Of a DNA stretch of 28,823 nt, positions 1-9,451 are shown in pieces. The stretch spans positions 1 to 28,823 of the forward strand of contig JAUCBJ010005178.1 in assembly GCA_032718475.1 (NCBI GenBank). Direction: 5' to 3'. Position 1 is the first letter of the stretch, and each line of letters starts with the position of its first letter. This DNA comes from Nemertoderma westbladi. Lineage: Eukaryota > Xenacoelomorpha > Nemertodermatida > Nemertodermatidae. The translations under genes were made by a program, and so were the position numbers. A model generated the notes under the pieces. It did not search any database, had not been told where the DNA came from, and saw only the letters and a list, made by a program, of their open reading frames with translations.

Positions 1-41
1 GACTGGTACCTATTTGGTCTGCGGACTTAGCAAGAAAGCTA

Positions 42-367
42 TGATTTTCGATTAATTAAAAAAATAAGTACAACAAAATAAAATGGCAATATTTACATTA
101 CTGTACATTACTAACCTAAACTACTGTATACTTACTGTATGCACCACATTTTCACACGTAGTAAGCCGTACAGTAGTGACATCAAATTTAGAAAACCTCA
201 CTAAACTGCTAAAAGTACAGGTAGTCTTTGTAATACTATTTATATGAGGTAGTAGCAGTAGCCCAGTAGGTATATTTGGTATTATGTATCAAAGTTATGA
301 TTAATTAAAAAATACGTACTACAAAGTAAAATGGCAATATTTAGCCTAACCTAAACTACTGTATAAT
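42..367. repeat. Direct repeat pair in non-coding DNA
   Basis: Two diverged direct copies lie at about 42-130 and 297-367. Both run from a GATTAATTAAAAAA stretch through AAAATGGCAATATTTA to CCTAAACTACTGTATA; the first copy has a short insertion before the last block. No coding signal is visible in 1-440. The element type is not recognised. Confidence 0.7.
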
Positions 368-462
368 TAAGCTACTTTTGAAACTACCCAAGTAAACTGA
401 AAACAATTAAAAAAATTTTGCCATTTAAATGGAAGTTCAGTCCAAAATTAAGGGTATAAACG

Positions 463-812
463 TTAAGCAGACAGTGGTGCAGACACCTGATGCGGACAGT
501 GGTGCAGACACCTGGTGCGGACGGTGGTGCAGACACTGGTGCAGACAGTGGTGCAGACAGTGGTGCAGACACAGGTGCAGACAGTGGTGCAGACAGTGAT
601 GCAGACAGTGGTGCAGCGTGTAGACAGTGGTTCAGACACTGGTGCAGACAGTGGTGCAGACAGTGATGCAGACTCTGGTGCAGACACTGGTGCAGACAGT
701 GGTGCAGACAGTGATGCAGACTCTGGTGCAGACACTGGTGCAGACAGTGGTGCAGACAGGGTGCAGAAAGTGGTGCAGACACTGGTGCAGACACTGGTGC
801 AGACAGCAGACA
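463..812. repeat. 12-bp minisatellite, left arm
   Basis: About 28 imperfect copies of a 12-bp unit, (C/G)TGGTGCAGACA, with variants such as GATGCAGACAGT and a few indels. Because the unit is a multiple of three, it creates spurious open frames on both strands with VQT- and DSGA-type repeats. No start context, splice context or neighbouring exon supports translation. Confidence 0.9.
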
Positions 813-1275
813 CCTGGTGAAAATACTGAAATACCAGAGTAGGCCTACCACAAACACAATAGGCTACCACCAGGCACTATTATCTACAAATAGGCGAGTA
901 ACTACTGAAAGGTTTTACATGAAGTAGGGAGGACGTATGTCAGTATGTAGTACAAGTCGGGGTGCGTGGGGGTGAATGTGCCCTAATTACAGTACAAATA
1001 TTTATAAGTGGTGTGTACGAAAGTAATTAATCGGTATTCCCGTTTTCATATAAACAATAATGTCTATAAATTGTAAGCAGCAATGTTTTCAAAGGAATGA
1101 GGTTTAAGCGACAGTGTTTGATTGTTTATACATGACCTACCGGTACCTTATACAGAGTGTGTTTAATTTGTTTACCTTTACTGGAGCCACTGCTTATTAC
1201 TGTATAATAAAACGAGCTCATTAAGTATTGTCTCATGCTGGGGATATACATTCACTAACTACAGTAAGGTCTCTG

Positions 1276-1341
1276 GAATTCTTAGCCCGCGAGTATTCTT
1301 AGCCTGCGAGTATTCTTGGCCCTTGGGTATTCTTAGCCAGC
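1276..1341. repeat. 17-bp short tandem repeat
   Basis: Four imperfect copies of a unit close to GAGTATTCTTAGCCTGC, inside the 452-1643 element. Confidence 0.75.
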
Positions 1342-1351
1342 AAAACAATAA

Positions 1352-1368
1352 CGTTTATTGTTTTGGTT
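1352..1368 (+). repeat. Dispersed core repeat CGTTTATTGTTTTGGTT, copy 1
   Basis: Exact 17-bp core, found elsewhere at 5509-5525 (minus), 9389-9405 (exact, plus), and with changes at 9301-9317, 8992-9008 and 21525-21542. It is followed here by a short degenerate CTCCTTTACTAA repeat (about 1399-1475) that is also related to sequence next to the 5509 copy. Confidence 0.75.
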
Positions 1369-1477
1369 CCCCCAATCTGCCAATACTCCTCTGAAACGTG
1401 CTCCTTTACTAAACTACTAAACTGCTCCTTTACTAACCTGCTCGTCCCTTTACTAACCTGCTCGCCCCTTTACTGTC

Positions 1478-1628
1478 TGCACCAGTGTCTGCACCAGACT
1501 GTCTGCACCACTGTCTGCACCATTGTCTGCACCAATGTCTGCACAACTGTCTGCACCACTGTCTGCACGACTGCACCACTGTCTGCACCACTGACTGCAC
1601 CTACTGTCTGCTCTGCACCAGTGCCTGC
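1478..1628. repeat. 12-bp minisatellite, right arm (inverted)
   Basis: About a dozen copies of TGTCTGCACCAC-type units, the reverse complement of the 463-812 array. This is the right arm of the 452-1643 element. Confidence 0.9.
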
Positions 1629-1749
1629 TTAACGTTTATACCCCAAAATTAATTAGTACAACGATGGACAGATTGATTAGTCATACTGTCTTCTGGTCTT
1701 AGCTCAATCAGTCAATGTAATACTTGGAATATTTAGCAAAGTTTGCTCC

Positions 1750-1845
1750 GGGCTTCTGCAGTATCAATTGCAGAAGCCGAACCGAACCGAAATTGCCAAA
1801 CTTCGGCCCGAACCGAACCGAAGCCGAAGCTTCTGTTGAGCCCTA
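1750..1845. repeat. Foldback with CCGAACCGAA motif
   Basis: GGCTTCTGCA (1751-1760) and TGCAGAAGCC (1769-1778) form a hairpin. They are followed by two CGAACCGAACCGAA blocks and an outer GGGCTT / GAGCCC pairing. The style resembles a transposon terminus, but no partner end was found. Confidence 0.5.
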
Positions 1846-2834
1846 CTCATACACTATGCTGCACAATACTGCACACTAATCTGCCAATCTTCACTGATTT
1901 TAGTCACATATAAAAGGAACACAGGCTGACTCATGTAGGGTCTATCAAATAACATTAGATTCACTTCAAACCACTTTAACATAAGTCACAATCGTTATTG
2001 GTAACCTTTCTCTCTTACCTTAGGTATATCAAGAATATTGGGTTGCGGGGTTATTTATCGTTATTCCAAATATAATTATTCATCAACCATATTATGAAGA
2101 ACTGACAGCAAATAGCAGTATAAAACAACAAATCAGTACCGGTATGTCAGCAATGAGATATAGGCATGCAGTTCCGTCAGTTTGGTATGTAGTCCGTTAA
2201 AGGATATATGCCCTTTATAATTAAACCTACTAGTGTACGACTAAAAAGCAGTACAGCACAAAATATTTCTAAGCCGTTCTTTCTTTGGCTCAAGACTGAA
2301 TGTAAACACTGCACATAGGCATTGCGTCATTTCTCGGAAATTTTCTGTACAAGGAGCCACAAAAACGCTCTCATTGGCTGACTGAACTGAGAGACGCCGT
2401 AGAACAAAGGAAATCAACACGTATGAATGTCAGCTGTTAACCGTAGTCATAGTAACTACTGTTCAAGAGTAGCTATCACCCCTTTGCGTCACGAATTGCC
2501 ATAGAATCATAAAAATATGCCTTTCACAGTACACATACGGAGGAAATAGGTCTTAGATCCTCTAAAAACACCGATACAGCAATAATACGGTCTCTTACAC
2601 TTATTAAATCAACTACAGAGTATTTTAAGGTAAAAGATAATAAAAATAACGGGGCAATTCAGCAAAGGCTTTTACAATCAGTATATACAGATGTGGGAAT
2701 TTAGTTTAACGCAGTAGTGGTAGCTACTGCAGTTTTAATCAGTCTATAATTTAATGCATAAGCTACGCTGCTATGTCAGTACCAGTACTGCTGCACTCAG
2801 CACTGTCTGACTGTACTGTAAAATTATAATTTAA
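1846..2834. other. Non-coding stretch, nothing recognised
   Basis: AT-rich sequence with no ORF of note, RNA gene or clear repeat. The word TACTGTA is frequent near 2760-2820. Confidence 0.6.
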
Positions 2835-2960
2835 GGGGGGACTCAATCTGTGGAGGGGGGACAGAATCCGCTAGCGGATTCGGTCCCCCCGGACTCAATC
2901 CGCTAGCGGATTCGATCCCCCCGGACCATATCCGCGGGGGGACAGAATCCGCTGTTACAC
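2835..2960. repeat. GC-rich palindrome cluster
   Basis: The perfect 18-bp palindrome GAATCCGCTAGCGGATTC (2864-2881) sits inside G6/C6 arms, giving a near-perfect 36-bp palindrome at 2855-2890. A second copy of the core (AATCCGCTAGCGGATT, 2897-2912) and two partial copies follow, all bounded by runs of six or more G or C. The strong GC contrast with the flanks makes this block stand out. Confidence 0.85.
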
Positions 2961-2999
2961 CGGTACTGTACAACAAACGATGTAGGTACAGTTACTGTA

Positions 3000-3860
3000 G
3001 TAGGGAAGCCTACCGGGTTCCTGTCACATACAGTATATAGTAATAGCGGGTTCGCTAATAGGCCTGTTTGCCTGTGTACTGGACTAGAATAGCTTGGGCT
3101 TGGACTGATTGCTGAAGATATGAATTAGGATGTAGGAAGCAGGCCTACCACCGGTTACCGTACGTACATGACGTACGGTCGGTCGTCGGTATCGGCTGAT
3201 CGGCACAACATCGGTAGGCCTACCGGTCTGCCGCCTGCCGGTGCCTACCTGCCTACTGCTGTACTGGAATATAATGAGCTGGGTGCCGGGTACGTACCTA
3301 CCCTGGCAGGTACCGGTAGGGAACTCTGTCCCGGTGCTAACCACACTTCTGCACTTAACTTAGGCCTACTACTAGGTTAAATTATTAGTTGTAGGCTTTC
3401 AGTAGGCTATGAATATTTAATGAAATGAAATTAATATTTAATTTTGCGACGATTTTATTCAATAATTTCGGGAATTAACTTATAGAACAGCAACACGAGG
3501 CTAATTGTATCTATTGTATCTTATGTTTTTTGAGTTTGGTACACACCTTATGATACAACTGTATGTCTGTCCTGTATATGGTTTATCAATTTCTATTTTT
3601 ATTTATGAACCATTCGCTCTATATTTTTAAGCCCTAAGTAATACCTTTTAATATGCATATTTTTTAATCTACTTATAATTTTACTTATTTTGTATAACTT
3701 AACTATAGTTATATATTACTACTTGTACTAAACTAACTTACTTATTTAATATGTTCCGTTTTTACGCACCACACATTGTATCTATACCGGTTTGTCTCGA
3801 GCTCTTGCAAATCTCAGCGCCTTAGAGTACGCCACAATTGTAATTTTGGCGCTTTACAAA
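3000..3860. other. Non-coding stretch rich in TACCGGTA and TAGGCCTA words
   Basis: Short self-complementary words (CTACCGG, TACCGGTA, GTAGGCCTAC) are packed between about 3000 and 3370. TAGGCCTA occurs exactly at 3215-3222 and 3361-3368. Short open frames on both strands here have no family resemblance. The rest is AT-rich without features; a (TTA)n microsatellite lies at about 3867-3886. Confidence 0.55.
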
Positions 3861-3911
3861 TATATTTATTATTATTATTATTATTAAAAGTTGGTACCGG
3901 AGTTATTTTTG

Positions 3912-3989
3912 GCGCCCTTTCTATTTTCGACTGTGTCGGAAGTTTTTGGAGTGTGTTGCGGTGTGTTCGTCTGTGTTCGGTCGTGTTGC
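3912..3989 (+). repeat. Direct repeat, copy 1
   Basis: Shares TATTTTCGACTGTGTCGGAA, then AGTTTT and a GTGTGTTCGGTCGTGTTGC tail, with 5142-5209. The pair brackets the poly-G tracts and the LINE fragment. Confidence 0.8.
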
Positions 3990-4141
3990 AATCAATTTCA
4001 ATCAATTTATTTATTTCTCATCCATCTACTGTATATACATACAGTATATATGATTGCACTCACACATAGTAATTAAAGGTAGAATAGATGTACATATACT
4101 TTAGAGCACAATAATAATTATAAGGGTGTTATGTACAGAGA

Positions 4142-4235
4142 GGGGGGGGGGGGGGGGGGGGGGAGCAGTAGCAGTGCTAGTAGAGCTCCCTCCATATGTA
4201 CGAGTTGTGAAGGGGGGGGGGGGGGGGGGGGGGGG
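4142..4235. repeat. Twin poly-G tracts (22 and 24 G)
   Basis: Uninterrupted G runs at 4142-4163 and 4212-4235, separated by 48 bp of mixed sequence. These are strong G-quadruplex candidates and also sites where assembled length is unreliable. Gly-rich open frames across them are artefacts. Confidence 0.9.
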
Positions 4236-4436
4236 TGGTGTTCGTTATGGATCGAGAAGGAATCGGTTGTATCCGTTAAAATTTTATTGTGTATTTTTGA
4301 TTTTGCTGTTGGTAAATATCCCTGCCGAAAAATGTCCTGGTTTGTCCGAAACTGCCGTATCCATCTGCATAATATAATAATTAATCAATTAATTAACTAC
4401 ATTCATTTAATATGGTTTGTTTATGGAGTATAATTA

Positions 4437-5115
4437 TTAATCAATGTCTCTGGGTATTTTTAAGATAGAGTCTGAAGGAATATATTTTTTTAATTCATAA
4501 GAAAACGAGTTTTTTGATTTAGCATTTTTTATATCGCTAGGGAGGGCATGCCATATTTTAGGGCCAGTGAATTTTAAGGATTTCTGGGTGAGCTGTATGG
4601 GTGTCTTGGTATTTGTTTTGTCTGCGTTGCCCCAGAGTATTATTCCGTATAGGATATGTGGATGAACTAGTGCGAAGTAGAGGGTTCTTAAAATGTGTAG
4701 AGGTAGAATGTATCTTAATTTGAAAAAAAAGTGTGGAAAGGAGATCAGTACAGTTTGGAAGATCATTAATGTGTAAAGTAGAAACAATATTGGGCTCAGT
4801 ATGGCCTCCTGTGGAGTTCCACAGGGTGACCCAGTACGTTCAGAAGTAATACCATTGATGTGAACTATGTGCGACCTGTTGTGTAAGAAACTACCAAGGA
4901 GCTGTAAGGGGAGTCCACGTATGCCGTAACAGTCCAGTTTCTTGGAGAAGGTCGTGGTTGAGTGTGTCGAAAGCCTTCTTTAGGTCTATCGATATGAGAC
5001 CGGCTGATCCACCGCCATCCAATGTACAGTATGCTGTATTTGTTCTGTAACTGTTAAGATTGCGTCACTTGTTGTAATGTTTTTCCTGAAACCATGTTGG
5101 GATGAAGTGAGTAAT
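4437..5115 (-). pseudogene. Decayed non-LTR retrotransposon RT fragment (CR1/jockey-like)
   Basis: On the minus strand the sequence reads as a broken reverse transcriptase. QHGFRK appears at about 5095-5080, IDLKKAFDTLNHD (RT motif A region) near 4995-4960, and a motif-B-like CGTPQ near 4815-4830. A C-terminal stretch, LYFALVHPHILYG, then leads to WHALPSDIKNA near the end. The expected motif C (F/YADD) is missing, so there is an internal deletion. The blocks lie in different frames, so frameshifts are also present. The longest intact piece is 116 codons (4437-4787). The HPHILYG and WxxLP motifs are usual in CR1/jockey-type LINEs; clade placement is inference. Confidence 0.8.
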
Positions 5116-5141
5116 TTGAATTTGTTTAGGTATCGTATTGT

Positions 5142-5209
5142 CGCTCTTTATATTTTCGACTGTGTCGGAAGTTTTCGGAGAGTGTTTATGTGTGTTCGGT
5201 CGTGTTGCT
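5142..5209 (+). repeat. Direct repeat, copy 2
   Basis: Diverged partner of 3912-3989, about 80% similar by eye with a small deletion. Confidence 0.8.
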
Positions 5210-5384
5210 CTTTAAGTACCTTCCATTCCCATTAATTATTTGTATACAGGAAGACAAAATAATGGTAACAAGCTGGCAAGCATGGATGGTTTACGGTCCT
5301 AATTATATCAGAACAATAATAATAATACTGTCAGACTGTACCGGTACCGTACCACATCTAGAGTCTCATGCTAATGTTGGCAAA

Positions 5385-5677
5385 GGCTACTGACCGGACC
5401 CATTGCTCAATTGACCGGACCCGTTGACCGGACCCATTGACCGGCGCCCCACTGCCATTTAAAGGAGCAGGATTAGTAAAGGAGCTGATTACATGGGCGT
5501 GTTGGGGGAACCAAAACAATAAACGACAAGTTCAATAACACATGATACAAGATTATGCAGGTTACTTAATTGTGGTAATAAGGGTCCGATCAATAATACA
5601 CAAGTAAAATATAAAGCTTCAATACGGTATGTAGAGGGTCCGCTCAATGGGTCCGGCAATGAGTCCGGTCAGTAGCC
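5385..5677. mobile_element. Small inverted-repeat element with ACCGGACCC motifs
   Basis: The 21-bp end at 5385-5405 (GGCTACTGACCGGACCCATT and one more base) is the reverse complement of 5657-5677 with one mismatch. Inside the left end the TTGACCGGACCC motif is repeated three or four times (5391-5447). The right end holds several GGTCCG(A/C)TCAAT copies. No clear target duplication was found. The interior contains a minus-strand copy of the dispersed core repeat (5509-5525). Confidence 0.65.
5509..5556 (-). repeat. Dispersed core repeat, copy 2
   Basis: Exact reverse complement of CGTTTATTGTTTTGGTT at 5509-5525. On the minus strand it is preceded by GCATAATCTTGTA, matching the CCATAATCTTGTAACAC that precedes the 9301 copy. 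The adjoining minus-strand GGTTCCCCC and CTCCTTTACTAA segments match the neighbourhood of copy 1. Confidence 0.75.
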
Positions 5678-5679
5678 AT

Positions 5680-6035
5680 CACTTCTGCTAATGCTACATC
5701 GGTGAATTTACTTCACGTTATACCACTATACTGAACACTCTGATATGACTACAGTAATGCTGTAATGACATTTCCTATCACTGAAACAGAAAACAATGAC
5801 ATTAGGAAATCTAATGGTATAATACTGCATAGGCTACCGTCAACAGGTAGCGGTTGATTTCACCATGTAGGTCCAAATATAACAAGCGCGATATCGCGTA
5901 ATGGTCCGCGTCTACCAACGCATGAACTGTCTCCTTGAATGGCTTACTACCAATCTTACAACAAAAAAACATTTGGCAAGAGTTCCGTATAGCACCACAT
6001 TTTTAAAACTTATATCATTGTTACTATGGCAACGT
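5680..6035. other. Non-coding stretch, nothing recognised
   Basis: No ORF, RNA gene or repeat could be supported here. Confidence 0.5.
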
Positions 6036-6039
6036 TGAA

Positions 6040-6120
6040 GAGTTCTAGAACAATAGAAAAGTATTATATACTATTCTAGAACATAAATAAAATAAAATAT
6101 ATTATGTTCTAGAACATAGC
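6040..6120. repeat. Cluster of TTCTAGAAC palindromes
   Basis: TTCTAGAAC occurs three times. The last copy sits in the perfect 16-bp palindrome TATGTTCTAGAACATA (about 6104-6119). It resembles heat-shock-element geometry (inverted nTTCn/nGAAn), but no gene lies downstream, so a regulatory role is not supported. Confidence 0.6.
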
Positions 6121-6165
6121 TAATTTTTTTAATTTTAAAATAGCAAGTAAATTTAAAAAAATATT

Positions 6166-6350
6166 CTTAAATTGTTACTTTTTCGCTCGAATATACCCCA
6201 AAATCGGGAGAAAAAGTTTCACTTTTTTCCCTAAGGAAATAGTAAGTAACCCATAGGATTGCATTGATTTTACTTTTTTTCCCGGCGAAAAACGTAAAAT
6301 AAAATATTTTTGGTGGAATCTTTTAAATTGTATTAGGCCTACATATGTTC
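6166..6350 (+). repeat. Inverted dispersed repeat A, left copy
   Basis: The block runs from TTCTTAAATTGTTACTTTTT through GGGAGAAAAAGT, TAACCCATA and GCATTGATTTTACTTTTTT to CCCGGCGAAAAA and AAAATATTTTTGGTGGAA. It recurs as a reverse complement at about 7100-7255. Copies differ by small indels, so both are old. Confidence 0.8.
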
Positions 6351-6424
6351 AAGGAGCAACGACATAGAAAAGGTTTGGAAGTACTGTAATTTGAGCAAAA
6401 TCCATACACTCACTCAAAACTCAT

Positions 6425-6569
6425 AATTATTTATTACATGGGAAAAAAAGTAGAACTTTTTTCATTATTCTCGACGCATTTTATTTACCGAGCTACAGCG
6501 AGGTTAATAAAGGGTCGAGAGAATATTAAAAAAAAATGTTCTACGTTTTTTCTCATGTAATACGTAATT
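6425..6569. mobile_element. Foldback (MITE-like) element B, left copy
   Basis: Nearly the whole 145 bp is a palindrome. The outer AATTATTTATTACATG pairs with CATGTAATACGTAATT. The inner arms carry GTAGAAC / GTTCTAC and ATTCTCGA / TCGAGAGAAT, and the centre lies near ACCGAGCTACAGCGAGGTTAA. No coding capacity. A second copy in the opposite orientation lies at 7424-7569. Confidence 0.85.
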
Positions 6570-6849
6570 TTATTCTTGAATGGGAGAATCTTTTAGGCTC
6601 GTTAAGCCAAGGAATGCCTGTTCACCACCATGGGTGATCTTCCACAGTAAACCCTTCCACTCTGTTTCCCAAGTTGCCTTGGTTCCCATTTATCGACCAC
6701 TGAAGGATGAAAGCCGGGGTTGGGCTAGGCTGCAGCATTTAAAGCACTGTGCCCAAACAGTGCTGCCCATCTAGGGATCGAACCCGGGCTCCCTAATCGG
6801 AAGCACAGTAATGTCACCACTAGACCAAGAAAGACCTAATTTTATTCTT
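6565..6849 (-). mobile_element. tRNA-derived SINE with perfect 13-bp target duplication
   Basis: The target duplication TAATTTTATTCTT is exact at 6565-6577 and 6837-6849, so the inserted body is 6578-6836 (259 bp), read on the minus strand. Its 5' part is tRNA-like. An A box, TGGTCTAGTGGT, lies at 6828-6817 and a B box, GGTTCGATCC, at 6784-6775, at normal tRNA spacing with an acceptor-type GGTCTTTC start. The remaining ~190 bp is a tRNA-unrelated body ending in GATTCTCCCATTC. SINEs are transcribed by RNA polymerase III from this internal promoter and mobilised by a partner LINE, which cannot be identified here. The intact duplication suggests a younger insertion than the elements it landed in. 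Confidence 0.88.
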
Positions 6850-7290
6850 AAATTGGTACTCCTGATGATGCTTACTCAATGTTAAATAATTTAGTGTTCT
6901 CGAATATTTATTACGTAACTAGAGAGCCGCTTAACAACATAAACCAATATTGGATATTGAGTTCCGTTTTGTGGTACGCCACGCAGTCACTAAATTTGCC
7001 ATTACTTTTGAGTGCGTGCATGGATTTTGCTCAAATTACTTGCAAACATTTTCTACGTCAATGCTCTTTCAATATACTGTATTTAATTAAATTTAAGAAT
7101 TTCCACCAAAAATATTTTGTTTAACCTTTTTCGCCGGGAAAAAAGTAAAATCAATGCATTCATATGGGTTACTTTATGAAAAAAGTGCAACTTTTTCTCC
7201 CTATTTTGGTCTAATTTTGATCGAAAAAGTAACAATTTAAGAATAAAATCATTTTAACATTGAATAAGGCAGGATCAGGAGTTGAAGAGT
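6850..7290. repeat. Inverted repeat mosaic including right copy of repeat A
   Basis: About 7100-7255 is the reverse complement of repeat A (6166-6350). A further short segment at 6853-6890 (ACTCCTGATGATGCTTACTCAATGTTAAA-like) recurs inverted at about 7256-7290. The order is A, B, SINE, A', B' with A' and B' both inverted. This is not a simple palindrome (which would read A, B, B', A') and points to nested insertions or local rearrangement. Confidence 0.7.
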
Positions 7291-7423
7291 ACAATAATAT
7301 GAATCGCAGTAACTATGGAAACATAGTGAAATACTGTAGTTCAATTCATTTTGTAACACAAGAATATCGCTCTGTCTTATATTAAAGAATTGAGCTACAA
7401 AAAAGTACCGATATTAAGAATAA

Positions 7424-7569
7424 AATTACGTATTACATGTGAAAAAAACGTAGAACATTTTTTTTTTATATTCTATAGACCATTTATTAACCTCGCAGGT
7501 GCTCGGTAACTAAAATGCCTCGAGAATAATGAAAAAAAGTTCTATTTTTTTCCCATGTAATAAATAATT
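7424..7569. mobile_element. Foldback (MITE-like) element B, right copy (inverted)
   Basis: Same palindromic design as 6425-6569 in the opposite orientation: AATTACGTATTACATG opens it and CATGTAATAAATAATT closes it. The inner CTCGAGAATAAT and ACCGAGC/GAGGTTAATAAA arms match the left copy. Confidence 0.85.
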
Positions 7570-8980
7570 ATTTTTTCAAATAAATTTCTGAATATACATT
7601 TAAATTAATATTGATTATATCGAGTGTTTGTATAGGGCCTACTGATGTATCTGATTAGTTTATATTTTCCAATGGGAATCCGTTCAATTTTCCTTTTCTT
7701 ATCAGTCGCCTCCACATGTATTCTGTCGGATTTTCGGATAATTTCTGTTCATAGTTAATGCACGCAAAGTGCAAAATAATGGAAAAGTAGAGTACCATAC
7801 TGTATGGTAGAACCCACCAACCACCCTCCCCTCCCATTGTGACAGAAGAAAAATATCGGTACATAATGTAATTATTATATACTGTCAATATATAATTCTA
7901 CAATTAATAAAAAAAGCTTGTGGGTAGGCAACGTTAACACGTGCAACAGGTTTATGCCATCTATCTACAATTTGCTATTTATAATTATTATTTGCCCATT
8001 CCTCTAATAGTGGCATTAAACACAGATTCTTCGCCAACTACGTGGCTCGCCCCGCCACTGAAACATTTGAACTACAGTAAGTACGGGGAATCGTTATCCC
8101 GCATAGCTATTTTTGGCCTCGTGATTGCTTGGACTGGACTATAATGACACATTTTATATTATTTTAGATTTTATCAAAAATATAACGTGTACTCCAATGC
8201 CGACGTATTCATTGGCTTAAATTTGTCCCGCTGCCTCACACAACTCGCCATCAACAATCGCAAATGGCACCCAAATTTCCCGGAAATCTCAGCGTGTTAA
8301 GTAGGATTTACAGGTTTCCATCCCCTGCTCACATGCGACCCACAATACAGATAGCGAGATTTCCTGTAAGTAATGACACATCATTACTCATCATCGCATA
8401 CATACTGCAGTTGTATTACATTACCTTTGTTCCTTCACACCAGTACAGTACAACTACAGTACAAAGGTCGCCCATCATATCTACCAATGGAAAGACAACC
8501 TGCAGATGGAAACACTTCATTGACGCAAAACTCACAATTCCAGCTTCCTGTAATCCACATATCCCTGATTTTGTAAAAAGGACCGTTTGACACTAATTGG
8601 TCCAGATAGGGCCTTTTAGAGAACCCTTAATTCTATATGCGGAGCGCGTTAAAACGCAGATTATTCAATTAGAAGAAGCTAATATAGGATAGTGGACGGG
8701 TTAGGCGTGAGGCGTAATCCGTTAGGGTAAGGGTAGCTGCTGTAATTGTTGCTTGGCCAGGTAACCTGGAGCCATAGAATATTTTCCTAAGATTTCCAGG
8801 AGAGGCGGGATTCAGACGTGTCCAAATGCGGGAAAATTTAGGCGGATCAGTGCGTTGGAGTGTAAAAAATTCATTGAGTTAAACTTCCTTGATTGTAGAA
8901 TTTCTTATCTTAGCGTCTGTAAGTTTATTTGTATTGTACCGGCGGCCGATAGTGGCGTGGCGCTCATTGACCTCAAGTGA
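7570..8980. other. Non-coding stretch, nothing recognised
   Basis: Only short open frames without recognisable domains or splice context. No RNA gene or repeat could be supported. Confidence 0.5.
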
Positions 8981-8991
8981 AAAATATGCTT

Positions 8992-9008
8992 TGATTATTG
9001 TTTTGGTT
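8992..9008 (+). repeat. Dispersed core repeat, variant copy
   Basis: TGATTATTGTTTTGGTT, a diverged version of the CGTTTATTGTTTTGGTT core. An (AAT)n microsatellite follows at about 9031-9043. Confidence 0.5.
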
Positions 9009-9272
9009 AGAAAGCACCACCACTGCAACTAATAATAATAATACCTACTTGGCATATTATTGGTTGTAGTTTAGGGGCTAGTGCAGTTATATTTCCTCTC
9101 TGTTATTGCAGTCCTTTGCTGCTTTGCTCGTTGCCCTAATATAGAGGTTTTTATTATATTACTTAGTTTTAATTATAACTCTTTCTTCAATAAATTCATT
9201 ATTTTTGTTGATAACTTGACTTTGGTATCTGTGAATAAGGAATTTGTTAATATGGAACTTGGTTTAGCATAA

Positions 9273-9408
9273 CCCATAATCTTGTAACACAGTTTACACT
9301 CGTTTATTGCTTTGGTTCTATCCAATCCACCCGCTTCTGTTACCTACCCCTTTGTATTCCCCATAAGCTTGTAACACGTGTAAACTTTCGTTTATTGTTT
9401 TGGTTATA
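9273..9408 (+). repeat. Direct repeat of the dispersed core, two copies 88 bp apart
   Basis: Both copies read CCATAA(T/G)CTTGTAACAC, a short GTTTACAC-like link, then CGTTTATTG(C/T)TTTGGTT. The first spans about 9273-9317 and the second about 9360-9405. Together with 5509-5556 they define a conserved block of roughly 45 bp rather than just the 17-bp core. Confidence 0.8.
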
Positions 9409-9451
9409 TTATGACTTAATGTAATAGATTGTTTCACCATCTTTATTAGTT

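Larger units (their letters stand above)
443..1652. mobile_element. Non-autonomous TIR element with minisatellite arms and 9-bp target duplication
   Basis: The outer 19 bp (452-470, GGGTATAAACGTTAAGCAG) recur as an exact reverse complement at 1625-1643. They are flanked by an exact 9-bp direct repeat, CAAAATTAA, at 443-451 and 1644-1652. Just inside each end lies a 12-bp tandem array, in opposite orientation on the two sides (463-812 and 1478-1628). The structure therefore reads as a transposon whose inverted arms contain expanded minisatellite. Target duplications of 9 bp are typical of Mutator-like elements and also occur in a few other superfamilies, so the family is inference. No transposase ORF is present; open frames inside the arrays are repeat artefacts. 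Confidence 0.75.

Noticed and set aside
384-870. Open frames of 71-157 codons on both strands
   Set aside because: Products of the 12-bp minisatellite, whose length is a multiple of three.
3084-3380. Overlapping 70- and 86-codon frames on opposite strands
   Set aside because: Mirror-image frames through TACCGGTA/TAGGCCTA-rich sequence; no recognisable domain or splice context.
4126-4433. Glycine-rich small proteins
   Set aside because: The Gly runs are translations of the poly-G tracts.
6040-6120. Heat-shock-element array
   Set aside because: TTCTAGAAC geometry fits, but there is no gene nearby and the sites look like pieces of a palindromic repeat.
6580-6774. 64-codon frame on the plus strand
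   Set aside because: Lies antisense within the SINE body.
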